Source of the DNA: Candidatus Woesearchaeota archaeon
GTDB lineage: Archaea > Nanobdellota > Nanobdellia > Woesearchaeales > WAPJ01
Direction of reading: 5' to 3'
Length of the DNA stretch: 11,727 bases
Assembly (NCBI GenBank): GCA_015520785.1
Contig: WAPJ01000003.1
Coordinates: forward strand, 1 to 11,727
Part shown: positions 6,565 to 11,727 of the stretch, piece after piece
How positions within the stretch are numbered: position 1 is the first letter of the stretch
Layout of the letters: every line of letters starts with the position of its first letter
The notes under the pieces: model-generated
Database searches by the model: none
What the model was told of the DNA's origin: nothing
Seen by the model: the letters and a program-made list of their open reading frames with translations, nothing else
Program-made: the position numbers and the translations under genes

Positions 6565-7506
6565 ATGGCCTTCACACTCATCCCCCTTGCTGACGAGCTT
6601 ATCATCCTCACGGATGAGACTGGCGAATACAAGTTCTCCTCACTCCACCATCCACCCCGTCTTGAAGGGACTCTCCGCATCCTCCTCCCACCGACTGCTC
6701 CCGAAGCAGCCATTCTTCGCAAAGCCTATCCGCATGCAGTCTTCCAGTGGGATGCGCATGCCCGCGCGGAGCGGAAAGCCTATGCGAGCCTCATCAACCT
6801 CCACGACAAGGCATTAGAAGATGGTATCCAACGATTAAAGGAGAGCTTCACACCAGAAGCCGTGCTCGTGCACGCATGGCAGTATGCCGAGCAGCGGAAG
6901 AAGCATCAGCACGAGGCACGACAAGCACTCCTTACCATCCTCCAGGATATTGCACCGCTCAGCACTGCTGAGCATGGGGAGAAGATCCTCCACCAGCTTG
7001 ACAAGCTGCAGGATCCAACCCTCCGTGAGGAATACCTCCCCCTCGTGCAACGCGAAGCAGCCAGGCTTGAAGAAGAGGAACGTGAGACACGAGAGCTTGA
7101 AGAAGAAGTCCTCCAACAAGTCCAGAAGATTGCTCCCGTCACGAGCAGGATTGCAACGCCACGCCTCCTCATCCGCCTCCTCACCCGGGCGGGTACGCTC
7201 CAACAGCTGGCACGCATGCATGCGGGCAAGATCCAACTCCTCGGCAGCGAGAAAGCCCTCTTCACCGCCCTCCGCAAAGGGAAGCCAACGCCAAAGTATG
7301 GGCTCATCTATCAGCATCCACTCGTCCAACGCCTCCCCAAGGCAGAAAAAGCGAGAGCGGCACGCGTCCTCGCCGAGCTCATCAGCATCGCCGCACGCCA
7401 TGACGCTTATACGAGAGGAGACGCTGATGAGATCATCCGCCTCGCGGAGCGGAAGCTCAAAGCGAAAAACCTGCCCACAGACTGGCTTCAGGGTGAGAAT
7501 GCATGA
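6565..7506 (+). CDS. Nop5 (archaeal Nop56/58-like box C/D RNP protein)
   Basis: Nop5 is the scaffold of the box C/D RNP. It holds L7Ae-bound guide RNA and recruits fibrillarin for 2'-O-methylation of rRNA and tRNA. The 313 residues show an N-terminal fibrillarin-binding domain (about 1-80), a charged helical coiled-coil domain (about 85-190, rich in Glu, Gln and Arg), and the Nop domain (about 195-285). The Nop domain includes IQLLGSEKALFTALRKGK and the signature GLIYQHPLV at 246-254. It is shorter than most archaeal Nop5 proteins I know, and it has no long Lys/Glu-rich C-terminal tail. Around residue 197 it reads ATP where many family members have VGP. The start at ATG 6565 fits the TATA box 28 nt upstream. 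It overlaps the fibrillarin gene by 4 nt, so the two partners are co-translated. Confidence 0.93.
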   Translation: MAFTLIPLADELIILTDETGEYKFSSLHHPPRLEGTLRILLPPTAPEAAILRKAYPHAVFQWDAHARAERKAYASLINLHDKALEDGIQRLKESFTPEAVLVHAWQYAEQRKKHQHEARQALLTILQDIAPLSTAEHGEKILHQLDKLQDPTLREEYLPLVQREAARLEEEERETRELEEEVLQQVQKIAPVTSRIATPRLLIRLLTRAGTLQQLARMHAGKIQLLGSEKALFTALRKGKPTPKYGLIYQHPLVQRLPKAEKARAARVLAELISIAARHDAYTRGDADEIIRLAERKLKAKNLPTDWLQGENA

Positions 7507-8141
7507 ACAAACTCCTCATCCGGAGGGGGAAGCGCCTCTACACGCCCACACCAGCCGGATGGCCTGCGCGTGACGTGATTAGCCTCCAGGGGAAGGCGTA
7601 TCGTGAGTGGAAGCCCACGCAGAGCAAGCTTGCCGCGGCACTCCTCAAAGGCCTCACGCTTACGCTTAGGGAGGATGCGAGCATCCTCTACCTTGGCGCG
7701 GCGACCGGCACAACCGTGAGCCATCTGGCAAGCCTCATCCCGGAGGGGAGTATCCTCGCGATTGAATTCGCCCGTATCCCCTACGCGCAGCTCTCCACGC
7801 TCGTCAAACAGTACTATCCGAACGTTATCCCCCTCTTGAGGGATGCGCGTCATCCCGAAGCGTATGCAGCCTATGCGACAGCGTATGATCTCATCATCCA
7901 GGATATTGCCCAGCCGGACCAGGCGCGCATCCTCACGGAGAATGCCCGATACTATGCTGATCCCACCACTATCATCCTTCTCGCGGTGAAGGCGAAGAGT
8001 ATTGACGCGACACGCCCCGCACGAGCCGTGTATGCCAAGGTGGAAGAAGAATTGAAAGAACACTTCACGATCCATTGGAAGAGCCGGCTTGAGCCGTACG
8101 AGCAGGATCACATGTTCTACAAGCTCACCCTCAAGCCTTAA
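7503..8141 (+). CDS. flpA: Fibrillarin-like rRNA/tRNA 2'-O-methyltransferase
   Basis: This is the catalytic subunit of the box C/D RNP, which transfers methyl groups from S-adenosylmethionine to ribose 2'-OH at guide-selected sites. In 212 residues it shows motif I LYLGAATGTTVSH at 62-74, the acidic SAM-ribose position E88 in AIEF, RDARHPE at 113-119, QDIAQPDQA at 133-141, and KAKSID at 163-168, which carries the catalytic lysine region. Motif I has AATG where many fibrillarins have AASG. The start ATG 7503 overlaps the nop5 stop as ATGA; GGGTGAG at 7491-7497 sits five nt upstream. The length is slightly below common archaeal values but the fold appears complete. A pyrimidine tract after the stop suggests the operon ends here. 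Confidence 0.95.
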   Translation: MNKLLIRRGKRLYTPTPAGWPARDVISLQGKAYREWKPTQSKLAAALLKGLTLTLREDASILYLGAATGTTVSHLASLIPEGSILAIEFARIPYAQLSTLVKQYYPNVIPLLRDARHPEAYAAYATAYDLIIQDIAQPDQARILTENARYYADPTTIILLAVKAKSIDATRPARAVYAKVEEELKEHFTIHWKSRLEPYEQDHMFYKLTLKP

Positions 8142-8143
8142 TA

Positions 8144-8190
8144 GATCCCCTTCCTGTAGTACTCCTTTTCTCACCGGTTCTTTTCTCATT
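8144..8190 (+). terminator. Pyrimidine-rich 3' tract after fibrillarin
   Basis: The roughly 45 bases after the stop are mostly C and T with two TTTTCTC runs. The strand then turns strongly purine-rich (8225-8320), which is the pyrimidine tract of the opposing minus-strand gene. Confidence 0.35.
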
Positions 8191-8224
8191 ATGAAAGGCA
8201 CATTCCCTGTAGGAGGGATTTTCC

Positions 8225-8305
8225 TTGAAGAAGTCATCCCTGGAAGAGGTATTAGGAAAATAAGAAAAGTGAATGAGATGGTGAAGAGGGAGAAGGGGGA
8301 ATATT
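8225..8305 (-). terminator. Pyrimidine-rich 3' tract after the small minus-strand gene
   Basis: Read on the minus strand, the sequence directly after the stop at 8306 is rich in C and T, matching the tracts after plus-strand genes. Its orientation supports the reality of the minus-strand gene. It also argues that the purine-rich plus-strand frame at 8191-8313 is a by-product. Confidence 0.4.
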
Positions 8306-8593
8306 TTAGATAGAGGAGGGTGGGTTGAAGAACTCATAGAGAAGGTCTGGTCGTTCCTCTGCAAGCCACCGCATTGTCCTTGCATGCTCCTCTTCCATCC
8401 TCCTCACCGCGTCGCTTATCCCCTTCCTCAGCCTGCCCATCCATCGTGTGAATCGTTCCTTCGCGAGGATGGCCATTTCCAGTCCACCCAGGATGGGATC
8501 CTCCACTCGTTCAGGGAGGAGTGCTCGGCCTGACGGATGATACGCTGGGAGAAAACGGTAGGGGCCTCCGGCTTGGTCATACGCGGGACGCAT
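8306..8593 (-). CDS. Small charged helical protein of unknown function (95 residues)
   Basis: I do not recognise this protein. Residues 1-35 are rich in Pro, Gly and aromatic residues. Residues 37-83 look like charged amphipathic helices (RWMGRLRKGISDAVRRMEEE), and the end is RPDLLYEFFNPPSSI. There is no membrane helix, no signal peptide and no cysteine. The case for a real gene is its signals. GAGGTGAT (8599-8606, minus strand) lies five nt before ATG 8593, one of the best ribosome binding sites in the window. A TTTAAAA box (8631-8637) lies about 41 nt before the ATG and would give a leader of about 15 nt, enough to contain that site. A sense-oriented pyrimidine tract follows the stop. It is divergent from rpl35ae. 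Whether it acts on the ribosome or RNA, as its neighbours do, is unknown. Confidence 0.6.
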   Translation of the reverse strand: MRPAYDQAGGPYRFLPAYHPSGRALLPERVEDPILGGLEMAILAKERFTRWMGRLRKGISDAVRRMEEEHARTMRWLAEERPDLLYEFFNPPSSI

Positions 8594-8630
8594 GAGCCAT
8601 CACCTCGCACGGTCCTCCACCACCATCTTC

Positions 8631-8637
8631 TTTTAAA
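8631..8637 (-). promoter_or_regulatory. TATA-like box for the small minus-strand gene
   Basis: On the minus strand this reads TTTAAAA. Initiation about 26 nt downstream would place the transcript start near 8608, just ahead of the GAGGTGAT ribosome binding site. Confidence 0.45.
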
Positions 8638-8676
8638 CATGCTCTCTCGGAATATTCCACTCAGCGGGACATAAGG

Positions 8677-8684
8677 TTTAAAAG
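8677..8684 (+). promoter_or_regulatory. TATA box for rpl35ae
   Basis: TTTAAAAG is centred about 29 nt before ATG 8710. This spacing supports that ATG over an in-frame TTG at 8695, which is only 14 nt away. Confidence 0.55.
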
Positions 8685-8709
8685 CGCCTGGGGGTTGCCG
8701 TTCTCGCGT

Positions 8710-8976
8710 ATGGATGCTATCGTAGTCAGTTATCGTCGTGGCAGGCGGACGCAGAATACACGCCAAGTCATCCTGACCATTCCCGGCGTGACCAGCAGAG
8801 AGGAAGCTGAAAAGCTTGTCGGCAAGACGATCGTCTGGACGAGCCCTGGCAGGGAGAAGAAGGAAATCACGGGCGTGATCAGCGCGCCACACGGGAATAA
8901 GGGTGCTGTGCGCGTCCGGCTTGAACGCGGCCTCCCCGGCCAAGCCCTCGGCGGCAAGGTCACGATTCGCGAGTAA
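8710..8976 (+). CDS. Large-subunit ribosomal protein L35Ae (eL33)
   Basis: This 88-residue protein matches the archaeal/eukaryotic L35Ae family along its whole length. It shows the SYRRGRRTQNTRQV start, the EEAEKLVGKTIVWTSP segment, and the strongly conserved end HGNKGAVRVRLERGLPGQAL at residues 61-80. It is a beta-barrel protein of the large ribosomal subunit, absent from bacteria, which supports an archaeal host. The start at ATG 8710 is chosen because it gives the family's usual N-terminus (a short strand before SYRR) and because the TATA box is 29 nt upstream. It is transcribed alone, back to back with the small unknown gene. Confidence 0.95.
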   Translation: MDAIVVSYRRGRRTQNTRQVILTIPGVTSREEAEKLVGKTIVWTSPGREKKEITGVISAPHGNKGAVRVRLERGLPGQALGGKVTIRE

Positions 8977-9110
8977 GATTCCTTTCATATTCTTCCATCC
9001 CTCTTATCCTCTCTCACCCTATCTTCCTTTTCCCTTCTTTTTTATCCAGTCTTTCTTCTTCCATTCTCATCATCCCAAGTTATCTTTCCAGCTTTTCTAG
9101 CCGCTGAGGC
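8977..9110 (+). terminator. Long pyrimidine-rich 3' tract after rpl35ae
   Basis: About 130 bases are almost all C and T with scattered A, including a T6 run near 9040 and no clear hairpin. It is the longest tract of this kind in the window. From about 9110 the composition returns to mixed. Confidence 0.45.
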
Positions 9111-9204
9111 ACACGCCTTCTCACTACATCATTCCTTTCCATATGGAAAACTTTTGCTGTGATTCTACCCTCTTTCATCATCATATTCCCCTCAACCAGT
9201 TAGC

Positions 9205-9212
9205 TTCAAAAA
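9205..9212 (+). promoter_or_regulatory. Weak TATA-like box for the uracil-DNA glycosylase gene
   Basis: TTCAAAAA is centred about 29 nt before ATG 9238, matching the spacing at other genes, but the sequence is a poorer TATA match. Confidence 0.35.
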
Positions 9213-9237
9213 GCATCCGCCAGCAAGAATCCAGGCT

Positions 9238-9846
9238 ATGCACTTCACCACGCTTCACGAAGTGGAAGATGCTATCCGCGCCTGCACGAAATGCCCTCTC
9301 GCTCAGAGCCGCACGCACGCCGTGCCCGGCGAGGGTCCGGCAGACGCTACTCTCATGCTCATCGGCGAAGCCCCCGGCAGGAATGAGGATGCCACGGGCA
9401 GACCCTTCGTGGGGAGTGCGGGGAAACAACTCGAGGCAGGCCTTGCCAGGGCAGGCTTAACGCGAGGAGACGTGTATATTACGAGCATCCTCAAATGCCG
9501 CCCACCCAATAATCGTGATCCCAAGCGGGAGGAAGTCACTGCCTGCACACCCTGGCTCATCTGGCAGATTACCCTCATCAAGCCACGCTTGATCATCACG
9601 CTCGGCAGGCACGCGTATGCATTCTTCCAAAAGCATCCTCCATTCCGTGAAGCACTCGGCACCCTCTACCACTTGGAAGCGTATGATGCCTTCCTCCTTC
9701 CCATGCTCCATCCGGCAGCCATCCTCTACCGACGCCAATGGGCTGAAGCCTACTACACTCTTTGGGAGAAACTTCCACACATCCTCAAGGAGAAGAATAT
9801 TCCCCTCAGAGGGCAAAAAAACCAGCTAACCAAGCATAATATTTAA
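9238..9846 (+). CDS. Type IV uracil-DNA glycosylase (family 4, Fe-S)
   Basis: This enzyme removes uracil, the product of cytosine deamination, from DNA as the first step of base-excision repair. In 202 residues it shows the four expected [4Fe-4S] cysteines: C16 and C19 (CTKC), C87 (LKCRPPNNRDP) and C103 (ACTPW). It also has the family 4 active-site motif GEAPG at 43-47, GRPFVGSAG at 54-62, and the second motif MLHPAA at 156-161. Length is normal for thermophile-type and archaeal family 4 enzymes. The short basic tail after about residue 185 appears lineage-specific. The start ATG 9238 places the CTKC motif at the usual distance from the N-terminus. The promoter of the next gene overlaps its stop codon, so the following membrane operon is probably initiated separately. 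Confidence 0.95.
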   Translation: MHFTTLHEVEDAIRACTKCPLAQSRTHAVPGEGPADATLMLIGEAPGRNEDATGRPFVGSAGKQLEAGLARAGLTRGDVYITSILKCRPPNNRDPKREEVTACTPWLIWQITLIKPRLIITLGRHAYAFFQKHPPFREALGTLYHLEAYDAFLLPMLHPAAILYRRQWAEAYYTLWEKLPHILKEKNIPLRGQKNQLTKHNI

Positions 9847-9849
9847 AAG
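9840..9849 (+). promoter_or_regulatory. TATA box for the membrane-protein operon, overlapping the preceding stop codon
   Basis: TATTTAAAAG is centred 28 nt before ATG 9873 and contains the TAA of the uracil-DNA glycosylase gene. Sequence and spacing are among the best in the window. Confidence 0.6.
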
Positions 9850-9872
9850 AAGCATGTGATTTAGGCTGCTGC

Positions 9873-10241
9873 ATGCGCAAACTCCTCAGCCTCATCAGCG
9901 GCTTGTTCCTCACCATCTTCGGCGCAGTCCCCCTCCTCAACCAGCTCGGCCTGATCAGCTTCCAGCTGCCACTTATCAGCAGCATCCTCCTCCTCGCCCT
10001 TGCGGGTGCTGCGGGTATCCTCCTCCTCATGGACGGGATTGCCGAATGGCAGAACATGCACGCCTCGCTCGGCATGCTCAGCATCCTCCTCGCGCTTATC
10101 CTCATCACCCTTGGCGTTCTTATCATCCTCATCCAGCTCGGCACGCTTACCTTCCAGCTTCCGCTCATCCCCCTCGCCGTGGAAGCACTCGTCACCCTCA
10201 CAGGAATACTCCTCATCATCGGAGGCTTCATCGGCTTTTAG
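9873..10241 (+). CDS. Small four-helix membrane protein with internal tandem duplication, function unknown
   Basis: I do not recognise this 122-residue protein. It is almost wholly hydrophobic with about four membrane helices. It consists of two halves that align with an offset of 64 residues: residues 23-34 (NQLGLISFQLPL) match 87-98 (IQLGTLTFQLPL), the flanking L/I-rich helices align without a gap on the left, and GIL recurs on the right (48-50 and 111-113). Each half is helix, QLG-x-x-(S/T)-FQLPL turn, helix. A short polar loop (DGIAEWQNMH, 54-63) joins the halves. The start ATG 9873 is set by the TATA box 28 nt upstream; no ribosome binding site is seen, so translation is probably leaderless. 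The next gene begins 15 nt after the stop with a strong ribosome binding site, so the two membrane proteins are almost certainly made together and may form a complex. Confidence 0.75.
   Translation: MRKLLSLISGLFLTIFGAVPLLNQLGLISFQLPLISSILLLALAGAAGILLLMDGIAEWQNMHASLGMLSILLALILITLGVLIILIQLGTLTFQLPLIPLAVEALVTLTGILLIIGGFIGF
9939..10166 (+). repeat. Internal protein-level repeat (two copies of an FQLPL turn motif, 64 residues apart)
   Basis: The copies at 9939-9974 and 10131-10166 both encode the QLG…FQLPL turn. At DNA level they share ATCCAGCTCGGC/AACCAGCTCGGC and TTCCAGCT words but differ elsewhere, so the duplication is old rather than recent. Confidence 0.6.
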
Positions 10242-10256
10242 CGAGGTGAAACGCGC

Positions 10257-11678
10257 ATGAAAAACGCCCGGCTCCCCTTCTTCCTCACCACACTCTTCAC
10301 GCTTCTCACACCCACCTTTGCAGCAGGCCAGCCACCCTGGCTGCAAGGCCCCGTCGGCCAATTCCTCCAGTACGTCTTCGGCAACGAGCAATACTGGTTT
10401 GACAGCGGCGTCTTCATGCTCAAATTCCTCCTCTTCTTTGTCGTGTTCATCATCCTCTACGTCTTCATCCGACGCATGCCCCACCAGTTCGAGGAGAAGC
10501 ATGCAGCCATGCTCAGCCTCATCCTCAGCCTCATCTTCACCGTGGCAATCCCCTCCAATCTCGTCACAATCATCTACCAAGAGTATAGCACGCTCATCGC
10601 CGTCATCTTCATCCTCCTCCCCATAGCCCTCGTCTTCCTCTTCCTCATCCTCGAAAAAGCCATCCGCGAGGGATTCGAGAATAAAGCCGCGCTCGCCACG
10701 CTCTACCTCCTCGCCACAGCAGTCTTGTACGTGATCGCCACCTCCTGGAATAGTCTCGTCCAAGCCGTGGAAGCCCAGGGAGGCTTCCCAATCTTCAGGA
10801 GTATTGCCGGCGGCCTCCGCACTGCGGGGTATGCCTTATGGCTGATCGTCATCTACTTTGGTTATCGGCTGATTGAGAATGTCTTTGCAATGTTCAGCAG
10901 CGGCCCGAGCAGGCGGATAAGCCAGTTCAACGCGCAACGCCTCGCCAAGGATCGTGCCATGACGGACGCTGCACTCCACGCACTGAACGAGTCCATGCAA
11001 CAGCTTGAAGCAACCGTGAAAGAAACGTCCCATCTCGTCCGGCTTGTCAGCGAGATCAAACAGCTCGTCCGAAACTTAGACTTGCTTATCAAGAAGCGTG
11101 GTACACTCGACCCGCATATCATCCAGCAGATCGGGGATGTTCGCGCACGCTATCAGCGCTGGATGGCTGAGATTGACCATCTCATCCTTGACGCGCAGGC
11201 ACACTATCAGCGTCTCTCTCAGGATGTGAAGAAGGAGATTCAGGAAGCACGCATCCTCTTCCAAGACTTGCGACGGAAGAAGAAGCTTGCCAAGACGAAG
11301 GAACGGCAGCTTGCCGAGACGCTTCACACGCGCATGAGCCCACACTTCATGAGCCTCAAGAAGGAGGATACAGTCCTTGCACAGTTGAATGAACTGGAAA
11401 AGACCCTTCTCAATAGTCTGAAAGCTTCGCGCGCCATCCTTGAGGATGCGTTTACTACTGTGCAACGTATGCTCCAGCATGGCATAGCCTATCTTGACCA
11501 TCTCCTCCAGGGGAAGCCCTACCCAGAGCATGCAGCCTTCATCCGCGAGCTTGACACGAGCGAGGAGAAAGTAAAACGGCTCATCCACACGCTCTATGAG
11601 GAAGAGGAACGATTGAGGATCGTGCGGAAGGAACTGGAAGAGATGAAGAAACTCCTCCAGCAGGAGGGCGCGATCTAA
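10257..11678 (+). CDS. Membrane protein with signal peptide, five helices and long cytoplasmic coiled coil, function unknown
   Basis: I do not recognise this 473-residue protein. Residues 1-23 form a signal peptide (basic start, hydrophobic core, TFAAG cleavage region). Membrane helices follow at about 51-71, 83-105, 110-133, 145-163 and 188-208. The positive residues after helix 1 (RR 72-73), helix 3 (EKAIRE) and helix 5 (GPSRR) put the long C-terminal part in the cytoplasm. From about 215 to 470 it is charged and helical, with coiled-coil-like stretches at about 225-345, 370-400 and 430-470, broken near 283-290 and 410-425. No enzymatic motif is visible. The start is fixed by GAGGTGA at 10243-10249, seven nt before ATG 10257. 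It is the second gene of a two-gene operon. A membrane-anchored scaffold, tether or mechanosensor-like role is conceivable, but only as inference from shape. Confidence 0.78.
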   Translation: MKNARLPFFLTTLFTLLTPTFAAGQPPWLQGPVGQFLQYVFGNEQYWFDSGVFMLKFLLFFVVFIILYVFIRRMPHQFEEKHAAMLSLILSLIFTVAIPSNLVTIIYQEYSTLIAVIFILLPIALVFLFLILEKAIREGFENKAALATLYLLATAVLYVIATSWNSLVQAVEAQGGFPIFRSIAGGLRTAGYALWLIVIYFGYRLIENVFAMFSSGPSRRISQFNAQRLAKDRAMTDAALHALNESMQQLEATVKETSHLVRLVSEIKQLVRNLDLLIKKRGTLDPHIIQQIGDVRARYQRWMAEIDHLILDAQAHYQRLSQDVKKEIQEARILFQDLRRKKKLAKTKERQLAETLHTRMSPHFMSLKKEDTVLAQLNELEKTLLNSLKASRAILEDAFTTVQRMLQHGIAYLDHLLQGKPYPEHAAFIRELDTSEEKVKRLIHTLYEEEERLRIVRKELEEMKKLLQQEGAI

Positions 11679-11679
11679 G

Positions 11680-11706
11680 GTGTTCGAACAAAACACGTTT
11701 TTCTCT
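11680..11706 (+). terminator. Hairpin plus T-run terminator of the membrane operon
   Basis: GTGTT (11680-11684) can pair with AACAC (11692-11696), and the T-rich run GTTTTTCTCTT follows at once, giving a bacterial-style intrinsic terminator shape. The overlapping TGTTCGAACA (11681-11690) is itself a perfect palindrome, so a protein-binding site is an alternative reading. Confidence 0.45.
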
Positions 11707-11717
11707 TCAAACAACAC

Positions 11718-11727
11718 TTTTTTAAAC
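11718..11727 (+). promoter_or_regulatory. TATA-like element at the right edge, for a gene beyond the window
   Basis: TTTTTTAAAC lies at the very end of the window, after the terminator. It resembles the other TATA boxes here, but its gene is not visible. Confidence 0.25.

Noticed and set aside
8191..8313. A 40-codon plus-strand frame starting at ATG 8191 (MKGTFPVGGIFLEEV…)
   Set aside because: It reads like a protein but has no ribosome binding site or TATA box. Its Lys/Glu/Arg-rich end is explained by the purine complement of the minus-strand gene's pyrimidine tract, and it overlaps that gene's 3' end.
9861..10763. A 300-codon minus-strand frame rich in Glu and Asp
   Set aside because: It is the complement of two hydrophobic plus-strand membrane genes rich in CTC/ATC codons, which read as acidic residues on the other strand. 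Promoter and ribosome binding sites support the plus strand.
1..11727. CRISPR arrays, insertion sequences, attachment sites
   Set aside because: No regularly spaced direct repeats, transposase motifs or terminal inverted repeats were seen on either strand.

Overview
The window is archaeal. It carries a box C/D RNP gene pair (Nop5 and fibrillarin), an archaeal SecE–Spt5 pair, ribosomal protein L35Ae, a type IV (Fe-S) uracil-DNA glycosylase, and a tRNA-Ala gene with no encoded CCA. TATA-like boxes lie 24-30 nt upstream of most first-gene start codons, which implies largely leaderless mRNAs. Internal genes instead have GGTGA-type Shine-Dalgarno sites. The compact MFS and Nop5 proteins and the membrane/coiled-coil genes at the right end would suit a DPANN-type lineage, but nothing here fixes the phylum. 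Base composition is moderately GC-rich except at the far left.

Layout. 1-302: 3' end of an AT-rich PIN-domain gene. 382-1515: MFS transporter. 1739-3178: cysteinyl-tRNA synthetase. 3181-3480 (minus): probable small gene split across two frames. 3522-4676: DEAD-box RNA helicase, convergent with endonuclease III (4771-5445, minus). 5511-6200: secE and spt5, divergent from endonuclease III across a palindromic TTTTAAAA box. 6447-6520: tRNA-Ala(CGC). 6565-8141: nop5 and fibrillarin with a 4-nt ATGA overlap. 8306-8593 (minus): small unknown gene with a strong ribosome binding site, divergent from rpl35ae (8710-8976). 9238-9846: uracil-DNA glycosylase. 9873-11678: two-gene operon of unknown membrane proteins, one a tandem-duplicated four-helix protein and the other a secreted-signal, five-helix protein with a long coiled coil.

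Functions. Most of the window is information processing: tRNA charging, RNA 2'-O-methylation, transcription elongation, translocation, ribosome structure, RNA remodelling and base-excision repair. The parts least explained by known biology are the membrane operon at the right end, the small minus-strand genes at 3.2-3.5 kb and 8.3-8.6 kb, and a recurring directional feature: long pyrimidine-rich tracts on the sense strand just after many of the genes, which probably act in transcription termination.
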